From the NCBI RefSeq assembly GCF_030373225.1, contig NZ_JAUCZG010000005.1, positions 107,856 to 171,855 of the forward strand: DNA of 64,000 bases. The letters run 5' to 3'. A program made the position numbers and the translations under genes. Below the pieces are notes generated by a model. The model was given only the letters and a program-made list of their open reading frames with translations, searched no databases and was not told the origin of the DNA. This DNA is from Hydrogenophaga sp. (lineage in GTDB: Bacteria; Pseudomonadota; Gammaproteobacteria; Burkholderiales; Burkholderiaceae_C). Shown here one piece after another: positions 11,932 to 18,836 of this stretch (positions are counted from its first letter, which is position 1; every line of letters begins with the position of its first letter).

Positions 11932-12234
11932 ATGAACATGCACCCACAACACCCTGCCTCTGAATCCGAACTCGACCGCATCGCCCGCCGCCGCGTGGGC
12001 GCCCGCATGGGCTGGTATGTCCACGCGCTGGTCTATCTCGCCGTCAACACCGCGCTCATGGGCATCTCCCTGGCCAGCGGGCGCCATTGGGCCATCTACC
12101 CGGCGCTGGGCTGGGGCCTGGGCCTGCTCATGCACGGCGTGGGGGTGTGGGTGGCGCTCGGCGGCGGTGGCCTGCAGGCTCGGCTGGTGGCGCAGGAACG
12201 CGAGCGCCTGGACCGGGAGCGCCAGGGCCTGTGA
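11932..12234 (+). CDS. 2TM domain-containing small membrane protein
   Basis: A 100-residue protein matching the small 2TM-domain family. A charged N-terminus (SESELDRIARRRVGARMGWY) leads into two hydrophobic helices, HALVYLAVNTALMGISLASG and LGWGLGLLMHGVGVWVAL, and a basic amphipathic tail RLVAQERERLDRERQGL. The track ORF starts far upstream at 11266, but the ATG at 11932 is the only start that gives the family architecture. Genes of this type often stand beside LytS/LytTR two-component genes, as here, so it may be part of that signalling unit. Its exact role is unknown. Confidence 0.82.
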   Translation: MNMHPQHPASESELDRIARRRVGARMGWYVHALVYLAVNTALMGISLASGRHWAIYPALGWGLGLLMHGVGVWVALGGGGLQARLVAQERERLDRERQGL

Positions 12235-12266
12235 GCCAGGCCCCGGCCTTGCGGGATACTGCGTCC

Positions 12267-13301
12267 ATGCCGCCGATCAACGCCGCCACCATCGCTCGCC
12301 GGGCCCTGGCCGCCGTGGTGTTCAACACGGTCATCGCACTGGCCATCACGGCGGTCAGCGGCGAGGCCTTTGCGGTGAACATGCTCTATTCCCAGTTCAT
12401 CGGCCTGTTCATCTGGGCACTGATCGACGGCGGGCGCTTCGTGCTGCACCCCGGCGGCGGACCCGGCGCGCCGGCCATGGCCGCACTGGTCGTGGGCTCG
12501 GTGCTGCTGGCCTATCCGCTGGGCAGCGCCTGCGCCAACCTGCTGCTGGGTCGCCCGTTGCTGATCGGCCTGAACAACTTTCCGCGCGCCACCCTGGGCT
12601 TCGTGCTCATGTCCTTGTCGGCCGGCGGCTTCGGCGCCTATTACTTCACCAGCCGCGAAACGCTGGCCCGCGCCCGGCTCGCTGGCGAAGAAGCCCAGCG
12701 CCAGGCCAGCGAGGCGCGCCTGAAGTTGCTCGAATCGCAGCTGGAGCCGCACATGCTGTTCAACACACTGGCCAACCTGCGCGCGCTGATCACCACCGAC
12801 CCCGAACGTGCCGTGGCGATGCTCGATCGCCTCAACGACTTTCTGCGCGCCACGCTCACGGCCTCGCGCACCGAGGCCGCCGCCGGCCGTCACACCCTGG
12901 CCGATGAATTTGCACGCTTGCGCGACTACCTCGAACTCATGGCCGTGCGCATGGGTCCGCGCCTGCGCTACACGCTGGACCTGCCCGATGCCCTGAGCCG
13001 CCAGGTCGTTCCACCCCTGCTGCTGCAGCCGCTGGTGGAAAACTGCATCCGCCACGGGCTCGAGCCCAGCCGCGAAGGCGGCGAGATTCGTGTGGCAGCG
13101 CGCCAGGGCAGCGCAGGCCTGGAGCTGGAGGTGAGCGACACCGGCGTGGGTTGCGAGGCCGAGCCGAAGGCCGGTTTCGGCCTGAGCCAGGTGCGCGAAC
13201 GCCTGGCCACCGCCTACCCCGGCCGTGCTGGCATCGAATGGCACAGCGCACCGGGCGCCGGCACCCGCACCCTGCTCACCCTGCCCCTGCAAACGCCATG
13301 A
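12267..13301 (+). CDS. LytS/AlgZ-type sensor histidine kinase
   Basis: A 344-residue membrane kinase of the His_kinase (PF06580) family. Four hydrophobic helices fill residues 10-130. The phosphoacceptor region reads LKLLESQLEPHMLFNTLANLRALI, with the PH[MF]LFN signature. The ATPase part includes VVPPLLLQPLVENCIRHGLEP (N-box), VSDTGVG and GFGLSQVRERL. I start at the ATG at 12267 rather than the track start at 12087, which lies inside the 2TM gene in another frame. The stop overlaps the start of the LytTR regulator as ATGA, so the two form a coupled two-component pair. The signal is unknown. Confidence 0.92.
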   Translation: MPPINAATIARRALAAVVFNTVIALAITAVSGEAFAVNMLYSQFIGLFIWALIDGGRFVLHPGGGPGAPAMAALVVGSVLLAYPLGSACANLLLGRPLLIGLNNFPRATLGFVLMSLSAGGFGAYYFTSRETLARARLAGEEAQRQASEARLKLLESQLEPHMLFNTLANLRALITTDPERAVAMLDRLNDFLRATLTASRTEAAAGRHTLADEFARLRDYLELMAVRMGPRLRYTLDLPDALSRQVVPPLLLQPLVENCIRHGLEPSREGGEIRVAARQGSAGLELEVSDTGVGCEAEPKAGFGLSQVRERLATAYPGRAGIEWHSAPGAGTRTLLTLPLQTP

Positions 13302-14092
13302 ACGCCACCGCCCTGATTGCCGAAGACGAACCCCTGCTGGCCCGTGCCCTGCAAGCCGAACTGGCGCACGCCTGGCCCGGGCTGAACGTGGTGGCGGTGG
13401 TCGGCGACGGCGAGGCCGCCGTGGCGCAGGCGCTGGCCCTCAGACCCGATGTGCTGTGGCTCGACATCCGCATGCCCGGCCAGAGCGGGCTCGAAGCCGC
13501 CGCCGAACTCGCCGAAGAATGGCCCGACGACCAGCCGTTTCCGGCGCTGGTGTTCGTCACCGCCTTTGATGCATACGCCGTGCAGGCCTTCGAAGCCCAG
13601 GCGGTCGACTACCTGCTCAAGCCGGTGCAGCCCGGGCGGCTGCGCCTCACGGTGCAGCGCGTGCAGGCGGTGCTGGAGCAACGGCGGCCCGCCAGCGGAG
13701 TGCTCGACGCCACGCTGGCACAACTGCGCAGCCTCCTGCAGGATCCCGGCGCACAGCCGGGCTCGGAGCGCCTTCAGGTGATCCCGGCCAGCGTGGGACA
13801 AAACGTTCGCATGGTGCCGGTGGCCGAGGTGCTGGCGTTCGAAGCGGCCGACAAATACGTGCGCGTGTTGTTGGCCCAGGACGAGGTGCTGATACGCACA
13901 CCCTTGAAAGAACTGATGCCCCGGCTGGACCCCGCCGTTTTCTGGCAGGTCCACCGGGGCACCGTGGTGCGGGCCGACGCCATCGAGAGCGTCTCGCGCA
14001 CCGAAGCCGGGCGCATGAACCTGCGACTGCGCGGCCGGCCCGAGGCCTTCGCCGTCAGCCGGCTTCACGCAGAGCGGTTTCGGGCCATGTGA
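13298..14092 (+). CDS. LytTR-family response regulator
   Basis: A 264-residue transcription regulator partnered with the upstream LytS-type kinase. The receiver domain (residues 1-120) has the acidic pair in IAEDEP, the phosphorylatable Asp in VLWLDIRMPG, and the KPVQ segment with the conserved Lys. The C-terminal LytTR DNA-binding domain spans about 165-264, including VAEVLAFEAADKYVRVLL and FWQVHRGTVVRADAIESVSR. LytTR proteins bind paired direct repeats in promoters. I did not find an obvious site locally. The start ATG overlaps the kinase stop. Confidence 0.93.
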   Translation: MNATALIAEDEPLLARALQAELAHAWPGLNVVAVVGDGEAAVAQALALRPDVLWLDIRMPGQSGLEAAAELAEEWPDDQPFPALVFVTAFDAYAVQAFEAQAVDYLLKPVQPGRLRLTVQRVQAVLEQRRPASGVLDATLAQLRSLLQDPGAQPGSERLQVIPASVGQNVRMVPVAEVLAFEAADKYVRVLLAQDEVLIRTPLKELMPRLDPAVFWQVHRGTVVRADAIESVSRTEAGRMNLRLRGRPEAFAVSRLHAERFRAM

Positions 14093-14098
14093 GACCGG

Positions 14099-14560
14099 TC
14101 AGCGGTGGCCGCGCCGGCCATCGTCGTCCCGGTCACGGCCACCGCGGAGGCCATGGTGGCGCTTGTGGTGGCCATGGCGGCGGTCATCCCAGCGCGGGCC
14201 ATGGCCCCAGCCGGCGCGGTAGTAGGGGCGCGGCTGCACATAGATGGGCTGCGGATACACCACCACCGGGCGCGGCTGCACCACGATGGGCCGCTGGTAG
14301 ACCGGGCGGCGTTCTCGGTAGACCGGGTAGCGCTCTTCGTACACCGGGTACTGGTTCACATACACCGGCGGTGCGTTGGACACCCCCACGGCGACACCGG
14401 GTGAGTTGACACCGATCGACCAGTACACGTCGCCGCGCGCATGGGCTTGCGTGGCCACGGTGGACATCGCCCAGGCGCTGGCGGCCAGCGCGGCCAGCGT
14501 GAGGCCACGGGCCAAGGCCGAGGTGCGGGCCCATTGGGCTTTGAGAGACAAGGTTTTCAT
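14099..14560 (-). CDS. secreted Tyr/Pro/Arg-rich protein
   Basis: A 153-residue protein with a clear Sec signal peptide (MKTLSLKAQ...GLTLAALAASAWAMSTVATQAHA). The mature part is strongly repetitive: short PVY units (QYPVYEERYPVYRERRPVYQRP) followed by VVQPRPVVVYPQPIYVQPRPYY, then a very basic His/Arg/Gly tail (DDRRHGHHKRHHGLRGGRDRDDDGRRGHR). Similar PXXVYV/Y-P-V proteins are common in Burkholderiales and are usually called hypothetical. Periplasmic or surface location is inferred from the signal. The His-rich tail could bind metal, but that is speculation. It is convergent with the LytTR gene, with a six-base gap. Confidence 0.8.
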   Translation of the reverse strand: MKTLSLKAQWARTSALARGLTLAALAASAWAMSTVATQAHARGDVYWSIGVNSPGVAVGVSNAPPVYVNQYPVYEERYPVYRERRPVYQRPIVVQPRPVVVYPQPIYVQPRPYYRAGWGHGPRWDDRRHGHHKRHHGLRGGRDRDDDGRRGHR

Positions 14561-14688
14561 GGCGGGCTCCTGAATTCACGAAGGGCTGTTGGCAGGGTTT
14601 TGTGGTTACCCTGTGGCTGCATTACAGAGAATCGCCGCCGGCCCTGTACCGCATGGCCCGTCAAAGTCGTTGCCAGACGTAACCCACC

Positions 14689-15306
14689 ATGAAACAGCCC
14701 ACACTCCCTGCCGCCCTGGACGTCCTCGATGTCTGGTTTGGCGACGGTCTTCAGCTCGACTGGCCCTCGCAGGAACGCAAGGACCTCTGGTTCGGCGGCA
14801 GCCCGGCGCAGGACGAGGCCATCCGGCAACGCTTCGGGCCGCTGGTGAACGAGGCGCTGGGTGGCGGCCTCACCGACTGGGAAACCGAGCCCGGAACGCG
14901 GCTGGCGCTCATCGTGCTGCTCGACCAGCTCTCCCGCAACGTGCACCGCGGCCAGCGCCGTGCCTTCGACGGCGACGCGCGCGCGCAGCGCCTGACCCAG
15001 CGCTCGCTCGACGAAGGCATGGACACCACGCTCACCCCGGCCGGCCGTGTGTTCCTCTACATGCCGCTGATGCACGCCGAACAACTGCCTTTGCAGGAGG
15101 AGTGTGTGGCGCGCTTCCAGCGGCTGGTGGACAGCAGCCCCGAAGCGCTGCGCGACACGCTCGCGGGCAACCTGCGCTTTGCCGTGGTGCACCGGGACAT
15201 CGTGGCCCGGTTCGGCCGCTTTCCGCACCGCAACGCCGTGCTCGGACGCACCACCACCCCGGATGAAGCCGCGTTTCTGAAAGACGGCCCGCGCTTCGGA
15301 CAGTAG
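14689..15306 (+). CDS. DUF924 family protein
   Basis: A 205-residue all-helical protein of the DUF924 family, often described as TPR-like. Family landmarks are VLDVWFGDG near the N-terminus, KDLWFGGSP, the block LALIVLLDQLSRNVHRGQRRAFDGDARA, and the C-terminal RFGRFPHRNAVLGR followed by AFLKDGPRFGQ. The length is normal for the family. No catalytic role is established. It is an isolated gene between the secreted Tyr-rich protein and the choice-of-anchor I lipoprotein. The stop TAG at 15304-15306 is followed by a 113-bp regulatory gap. Confidence 0.88.
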   Translation: MKQPTLPAALDVLDVWFGDGLQLDWPSQERKDLWFGGSPAQDEAIRQRFGPLVNEALGGGLTDWETEPGTRLALIVLLDQLSRNVHRGQRRAFDGDARAQRLTQRSLDEGMDTTLTPAGRVFLYMPLMHAEQLPLQEECVARFQRLVDSSPEALRDTLAGNLRFAVVHRDIVARFGRFPHRNAVLGRTTTPDEAAFLKDGPRFGQ

Positions 15307-15330
15307 TGTCCGCCGCTGTGCGGGCGGAGC

Positions 15331-15368
15331 GTCACACCAACGTCATCCAGACGTCACGGTCGTTTCAC
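15331..15368 (+). promoter_or_regulatory. Pho-box-like array of 11-bp repeats
   Basis: GTCAC at 15331, GTCAT at 15342, GTCAC at 15353 and TTCAC at 15364 lie at exactly 11-bp steps. This is the spacing of PhoB direct repeats (7-bp CTGTCAT units with 4-bp spacers). The array lies 52-89 bp before the chosen ATG of the choice-of-anchor I gene. PhoB control is inference; the periodic repeats are directly visible. Confidence 0.55.
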
Positions 15369-15419
15369 CGTCGGTCCCTACAACCGTGGTTTTCAACCCT
15401 GAACAACCACAAGACCATC

Positions 15420-17291
15420 ATGCGACTCCCAGCCCGCCGCTCCCGCGCCACCCTGTTCGCCACCACCCTCGTCGCAACGGCCGTGATCACCGCCTGCGGT
15501 GGCGGCAGCGACACCCCCGTGACGCCAGCGCCTGTGGTCGAAGCCACGCCCGCCAGCCTGACGCTGGAGAAGATCGGCGCCTACAGCACCGGCCAGTTCG
15601 AGGTGAGCGCGGCGGAGATTCCCGCCTACGACGCCGCCAGCCGGCGCCTCTTCGTGGTCAACGCCCAGCTGGGCGCGGTGGACGTGCTCAACCTCGCCGA
15701 CCCGGCCAACCCGGTGAAGATCGGCACGCTCGACGCCACCGCCGTGCTGGCCGGCGCCGAGATCAACAGCGTGGCGGTGTTCAACGGCACCGTGGCCGTG
15801 GCCATCCAGGCACCGGTGAAGACCGACAACGGTCGCATGGCGCTGTATCGCGCATCCGATCTGAGCCTGATCAGTTCGGTGGAAATCGGAGCCCAACCCG
15901 ACATGATCACCTTCACGCCCGACGGCACCCGCGTGCTCGTGGCCAACGAAGGTGAGCCGAGCGACAACTACCAGACCGACCCCGAAGGCAGCATCAGCAT
16001 CATCGACGTGCGCAACCTGGCGGCCCCCGTGGTGCGCAACGCCGGCTTCACCAGCTTCAATGGCCAGGCCGCCGCGTTGCGTGCCGCCGGCGTGCGCATC
16101 TACGGCCCGGGCGCCACCGTGGCGCAAGACCTCGAGCCCGAGTACATCGCCGTCTCTGCCGACGGCACCACCGCCTGGGTGACGCTGCAAGAGAACAACG
16201 CGCTGGCCAAGGTCGACATCGCCAGCGCGACCGTCACCAACGTGCTGCCGTTGGGCTACAAGGACTACGGCCTGGCGGGCAACGAAATCGACGCATCCGA
16301 CCGGGACAACGCGATCATCATCAAGACCTGGCCCGGTGTGCACGGCATGTACCTGCCCGACAGCATGGTGTCGTACAGCGCGGGCGGTCAGACCTACCTG
16401 GTCACGGCCAACGAAGGCGACGCCCGGGCCTGGGGCGAAGACAACCCCGACTACCTCGGCACGCAGAACCCGGCCCTGGGCTTCATCGAAGAGCTGCGCG
16501 TGTCGGCGCTCACACGGGCTGCCGGATGGCAAACCGTGCCGCCGCAACTGCGCACCGTCGCCACACCACCCGTGGCAGGCGCCCTGCTCGACCCCGCCGT
16601 GTTCGGCTACTGCGGTGCCACCGGCATCGGTCCGGGCACCTGCAACGCAGCCGCCGAGCTGGGCAGGCTCAACATCAGCTGGGTGCAGGGCTACAAGACG
16701 GACGCCATGGGCGCGCCCCTTCGCTTCAGCGCCACGACCGGTCTTGAGGACCCCGCCGGCGACCGCCTGATGTACGACAAGCTCTACAGCTACGGCGCCC
16801 GCTCGTTCAGCATCTGGGACGGCAACGGCACCCTGGTCTGGGATTCGGGCGCAGCGATCGAACAGTTCCTCGCCGGCCCCGACTGCAGGCTTGGAAAAGA
16901 CCGCACCATTCCTTGCGCAACCTACTTCAACTCCGGTCACAACGAGGGCGATGCCCTCGACAGCCGCAGCGACGCCAAGGGCCCCGAGCCCGAGGGCCTG
17001 GCGGTGGGCAAGATCGGCAACAAGACCTTCGCCTTCATCGGCCTGGAGCGCATGGGCGGCGTGCTGGTGTACGACATCACCAACCCGGCGGCGCCGACGC
17101 GCGTGGACTACCTGAACACCCGCGACGAGTGGGTGACCGACCCACCGAACCTCGCCACCGTGGGCGATCTCGGCCCCGAAGGCCTGGTGTTCATTCCCGC
17201 AGCCCAGTCGCCCAACGGCAAACCGCTGCTGGTGGTGGGCAATGAAGTGAGCGGCACCACGGCCGTGCTGCAGCTCAACCTGACGTACTGA
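15420..17291 (+). CDS. choice-of-anchor I family extracytoplasmic lipoprotein
   Basis: A 623-residue exported protein of the choice-of-anchor I (beta-propeller) family, sometimes annotated as alkaline phosphatase-like. The N-terminus MRLPARRSRATLFATTLVATAVITACGGGS is a signal peptide with a lipoprotein-like TAC box, so it is probably lipid-anchored. Propeller blade motifs recur: RRLFVVNAQLGAVDVLNLADPANPVKIGTL, MITFTPDGTRVLVANEGEPSDNY, GSISIIDVRN, and TYLVTANEGDARAWG. The C-terminal block DAKGPEPEGLAVGKIGNKTFAFIGLERMGGVLVYDITNP is characteristic. I chose ATG 15420 over the track start 15306 because it begins the signal peptide. A Pho-box-like array upstream suggests phosphate regulation. Its enzymatic activity is not established. 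Confidence 0.85.
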   Translation: MRLPARRSRATLFATTLVATAVITACGGGSDTPVTPAPVVEATPASLTLEKIGAYSTGQFEVSAAEIPAYDAASRRLFVVNAQLGAVDVLNLADPANPVKIGTLDATAVLAGAEINSVAVFNGTVAVAIQAPVKTDNGRMALYRASDLSLISSVEIGAQPDMITFTPDGTRVLVANEGEPSDNYQTDPEGSISIIDVRNLAAPVVRNAGFTSFNGQAAALRAAGVRIYGPGATVAQDLEPEYIAVSADGTTAWVTLQENNALAKVDIASATVTNVLPLGYKDYGLAGNEIDASDRDNAIIIKTWPGVHGMYLPDSMVSYSAGGQTYLVTANEGDARAWGEDNPDYLGTQNPALGFIEELRVSALTRAAGWQTVPPQLRTVATPPVAGALLDPAVFGYCGATGIGPGTCNAAAELGRLNISWVQGYKTDAMGAPLRFSATTGLEDPAGDRLMYDKLYSYGARSFSIWDGNGTLVWDSGAAIEQFLAGPDCRLGKDRTIPCATYFNSGHNEGDALDSRSDAKGPEPEGLAVGKIGNKTFAFIGLERMGGVLVYDITNPAAPTRVDYLNTRDEWVTDPPNLATVGDLGPEGLVFIPAAQSPNGKPLLVVGNEVSGTTAVLQLNLTY

Positions 17292-17294
17292 ACG

Positions 17295-18527
17295 TCAACC
17301 GGACGCCAGCGGCTTCAAGGCCGCTGGCAGCCAGCCGGCCAGCTTCGCGTGAATGGTGGCCTCGCGCCGCTGCCACCAGATGCCCAGTGCCACCACGGCC
17401 AGGCCGAGCAGCGTGAGCGCAAACGGAAACAGCAGGCTGTCGGCAAACACGCGGTGCGAGAGATAACCAAGGTAGCTCGCCACGCCGATGGCGCCGAGCA
17501 CGGTGAACACGCGACGGCCGATCGCGGCACCCAGAAACACCAGGCCCACGTTGATCAGTGCATAGAGGAACTTGTTGAGCTCCGAATCGCTGTCCCGCAG
17601 GCTCAGCCCGCACCAGAACATGATGGCGCCGAAGAGGTAGAGCCAGAAGGCAAAGTCCTGCCGGTTCAGCGGATGGCTGGCGCGGCGGCTGCGCAGGTCA
17701 ACCCACACGGCCATGGCGCAGGTGGCCAGGCCGAACACCAGCGACACGTCGCGCGTGAACTGCCAGTCGAAACCGTCCTTCTGCATGATCATGTGGGCCA
17801 CATCCATGCTGAGGTACCAGAGGGTCACCGCCACCGGCATCACCATGAACGGCAGCCGCAAGCTGCGCAGCAAAACCACCGCAGCGGCGAGCGTGGCCAG
17901 TTCCAGCGTGAGCCAGCGCCAGTCGATGAAGCGGTGGTAGTCGCGGTAGCTGTCGTTCGTGCCCTCGGGCCAGAAGCCCAGGGCGCTCTGCAGCGCCCAG
18001 GTGGCCAGCGGCACCAGACACACCGCCAGCGTGGCCAGCACGCCGGCCGGCGTTCGCATGCGCTGCGCCATGAGGTTGCGCGCCACCAGCAAGGCGCCCA
18101 CGAGGTAGGCCACCGCCAGGGCAAACACCCCCCAGGCGCCAAACAGCTCCCAGCCCAGCGTCATGAACAGCGTCATGGCGCCAATGGCCAGCATGCCGCC
18201 GAAGTAATACAGCGTGTTGGAGAACGAAAAGGCCGGGCCCGGCGCCACGCGCGGCATGGGCGACATGGGCACGCCGGCGGGCACAGGCTGGACGGCCGGC
18301 GGGGCCAGCTCGGCCGCGCTCACGCGCTGGTCGCTGCCGGGTGATGCCCAGGACGCCCAGAGCGCGTGCGCCTCGCTCGGCACGATGGCGCCGCGCTCCA
18401 CCGCAGCCTCGATGTCGGCCCAGCCCAGGCGCACCCGCACCGAAGGCAAAAACACGTCTTCGGCCTGCGTGACCTCCCACGGGGTGGGCTCTTCGTTCGG
18501 AATGGTTTCAGGGTTCTCGTTGTGCAT
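17295..18527 (-). CDS. DUF2157-like multi-pass membrane protein
   Basis: A 410-residue integral membrane protein. The first 95 residues are soluble and acidic, with a segment (VRVRLGWADIEAAVERGAIVPSEAHALWASW) resembling the DUF2157 N-terminal motif. About ten hydrophobic helices follow, from FSNTLYYFGGMLAIGAMTLFMTLGWELFG to the C-terminus. I moved the start to ATG 18527 (MHNENPETIPNEEP). The track's extra 28 residues (MVGERDLRAG...) look like translated leader. No enzymatic motif is visible and its function is unknown. It is convergent with the choice-of-anchor I gene, with three bases between stops. The last codons contain an 8-bp stem (CCAGCGGC/GCCGCTGG) that could act as a terminator for both. 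Confidence 0.75.
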   Translation of the reverse strand: MHNENPETIPNEEPTPWEVTQAEDVFLPSVRVRLGWADIEAAVERGAIVPSEAHALWASWASPGSDQRVSAAELAPPAVQPVPAGVPMSPMPRVAPGPAFSFSNTLYYFGGMLAIGAMTLFMTLGWELFGAWGVFALAVAYLVGALLVARNLMAQRMRTPAGVLATLAVCLVPLATWALQSALGFWPEGTNDSYRDYHRFIDWRWLTLELATLAAAVVLLRSLRLPFMVMPVAVTLWYLSMDVAHMIMQKDGFDWQFTRDVSLVFGLATCAMAVWVDLRSRRASHPLNRQDFAFWLYLFGAIMFWCGLSLRDSDSELNKFLYALINVGLVFLGAAIGRRVFTVLGAIGVASYLGYLSHRVFADSLLFPFALTLLGLAVVALGIWWQRREATIHAKLAGWLPAALKPLASG

Positions 18528-18836
18528 GTGGTGTGCGCCCCGGCGTGGTTGCTCGACTTCGCAGCAACGATAACGGAAAGCCCCCGCCCGCAAGTCGCGC
18601 TCCCCGACCACTCAGCCCGCGCCACAGACCGTTGGAACCGAGGCACCACCGTTCGGGCTGCGCCACCGCCGTTCAGGCTGAGCCGCCTCCGTTCGGGCTG
18701 CGCCACCGCCGTTCGGGCTGAGCCTGTCGAAGCCCTCGCCGGCACCTGGGTGAACCCTTCGACCAGCACAGGGTGAACGGGTGGCGAGGCTGGGACAAAA
18801 GCCAAACCGAGTGGGTGAGATCAATAGAATGCCCGG
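18528..18836. other. 309-bp gene-free region with REP-family repeats
   Basis: This divergent spacer between the DUF2157 gene and glnS should hold both promoters. Its centre (18651-18780) is filled by REP-type repeats. The track ORFs here, such as 18320..18805, translate the repeats (TGSARTAVAQPERRR) and are not real genes. The 50 bp before glnS has no obvious strong Shine-Dalgarno sequence. Confidence 0.7.
18651..18780. repeat. REP-type repeat cluster with exact 20-bp period
   Basis: GTTCNGGCTG occurs at 18651, 18671, 18691 and 18711, an exact 20-bp period. A 40-bp higher-order unit alternates CGCCACCGCC with AGCC-type spacers. The last unit reads GTTCGGGCTGAGCCTGTCGA and is followed by AGCC. 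An inverted relative (CCCTTCGACCAGCACAGGGTGAAC) lies at about 18755-18778. The same family occurs at 44301-44436. Confidence 0.85.

Noticed and set aside
18320-18805. 161-aa ORF containing TGSARTAV and PERRR
   Set aside because: It is a translation of the REP repeats and the 5' end of the DUF2157 gene, not a gene.
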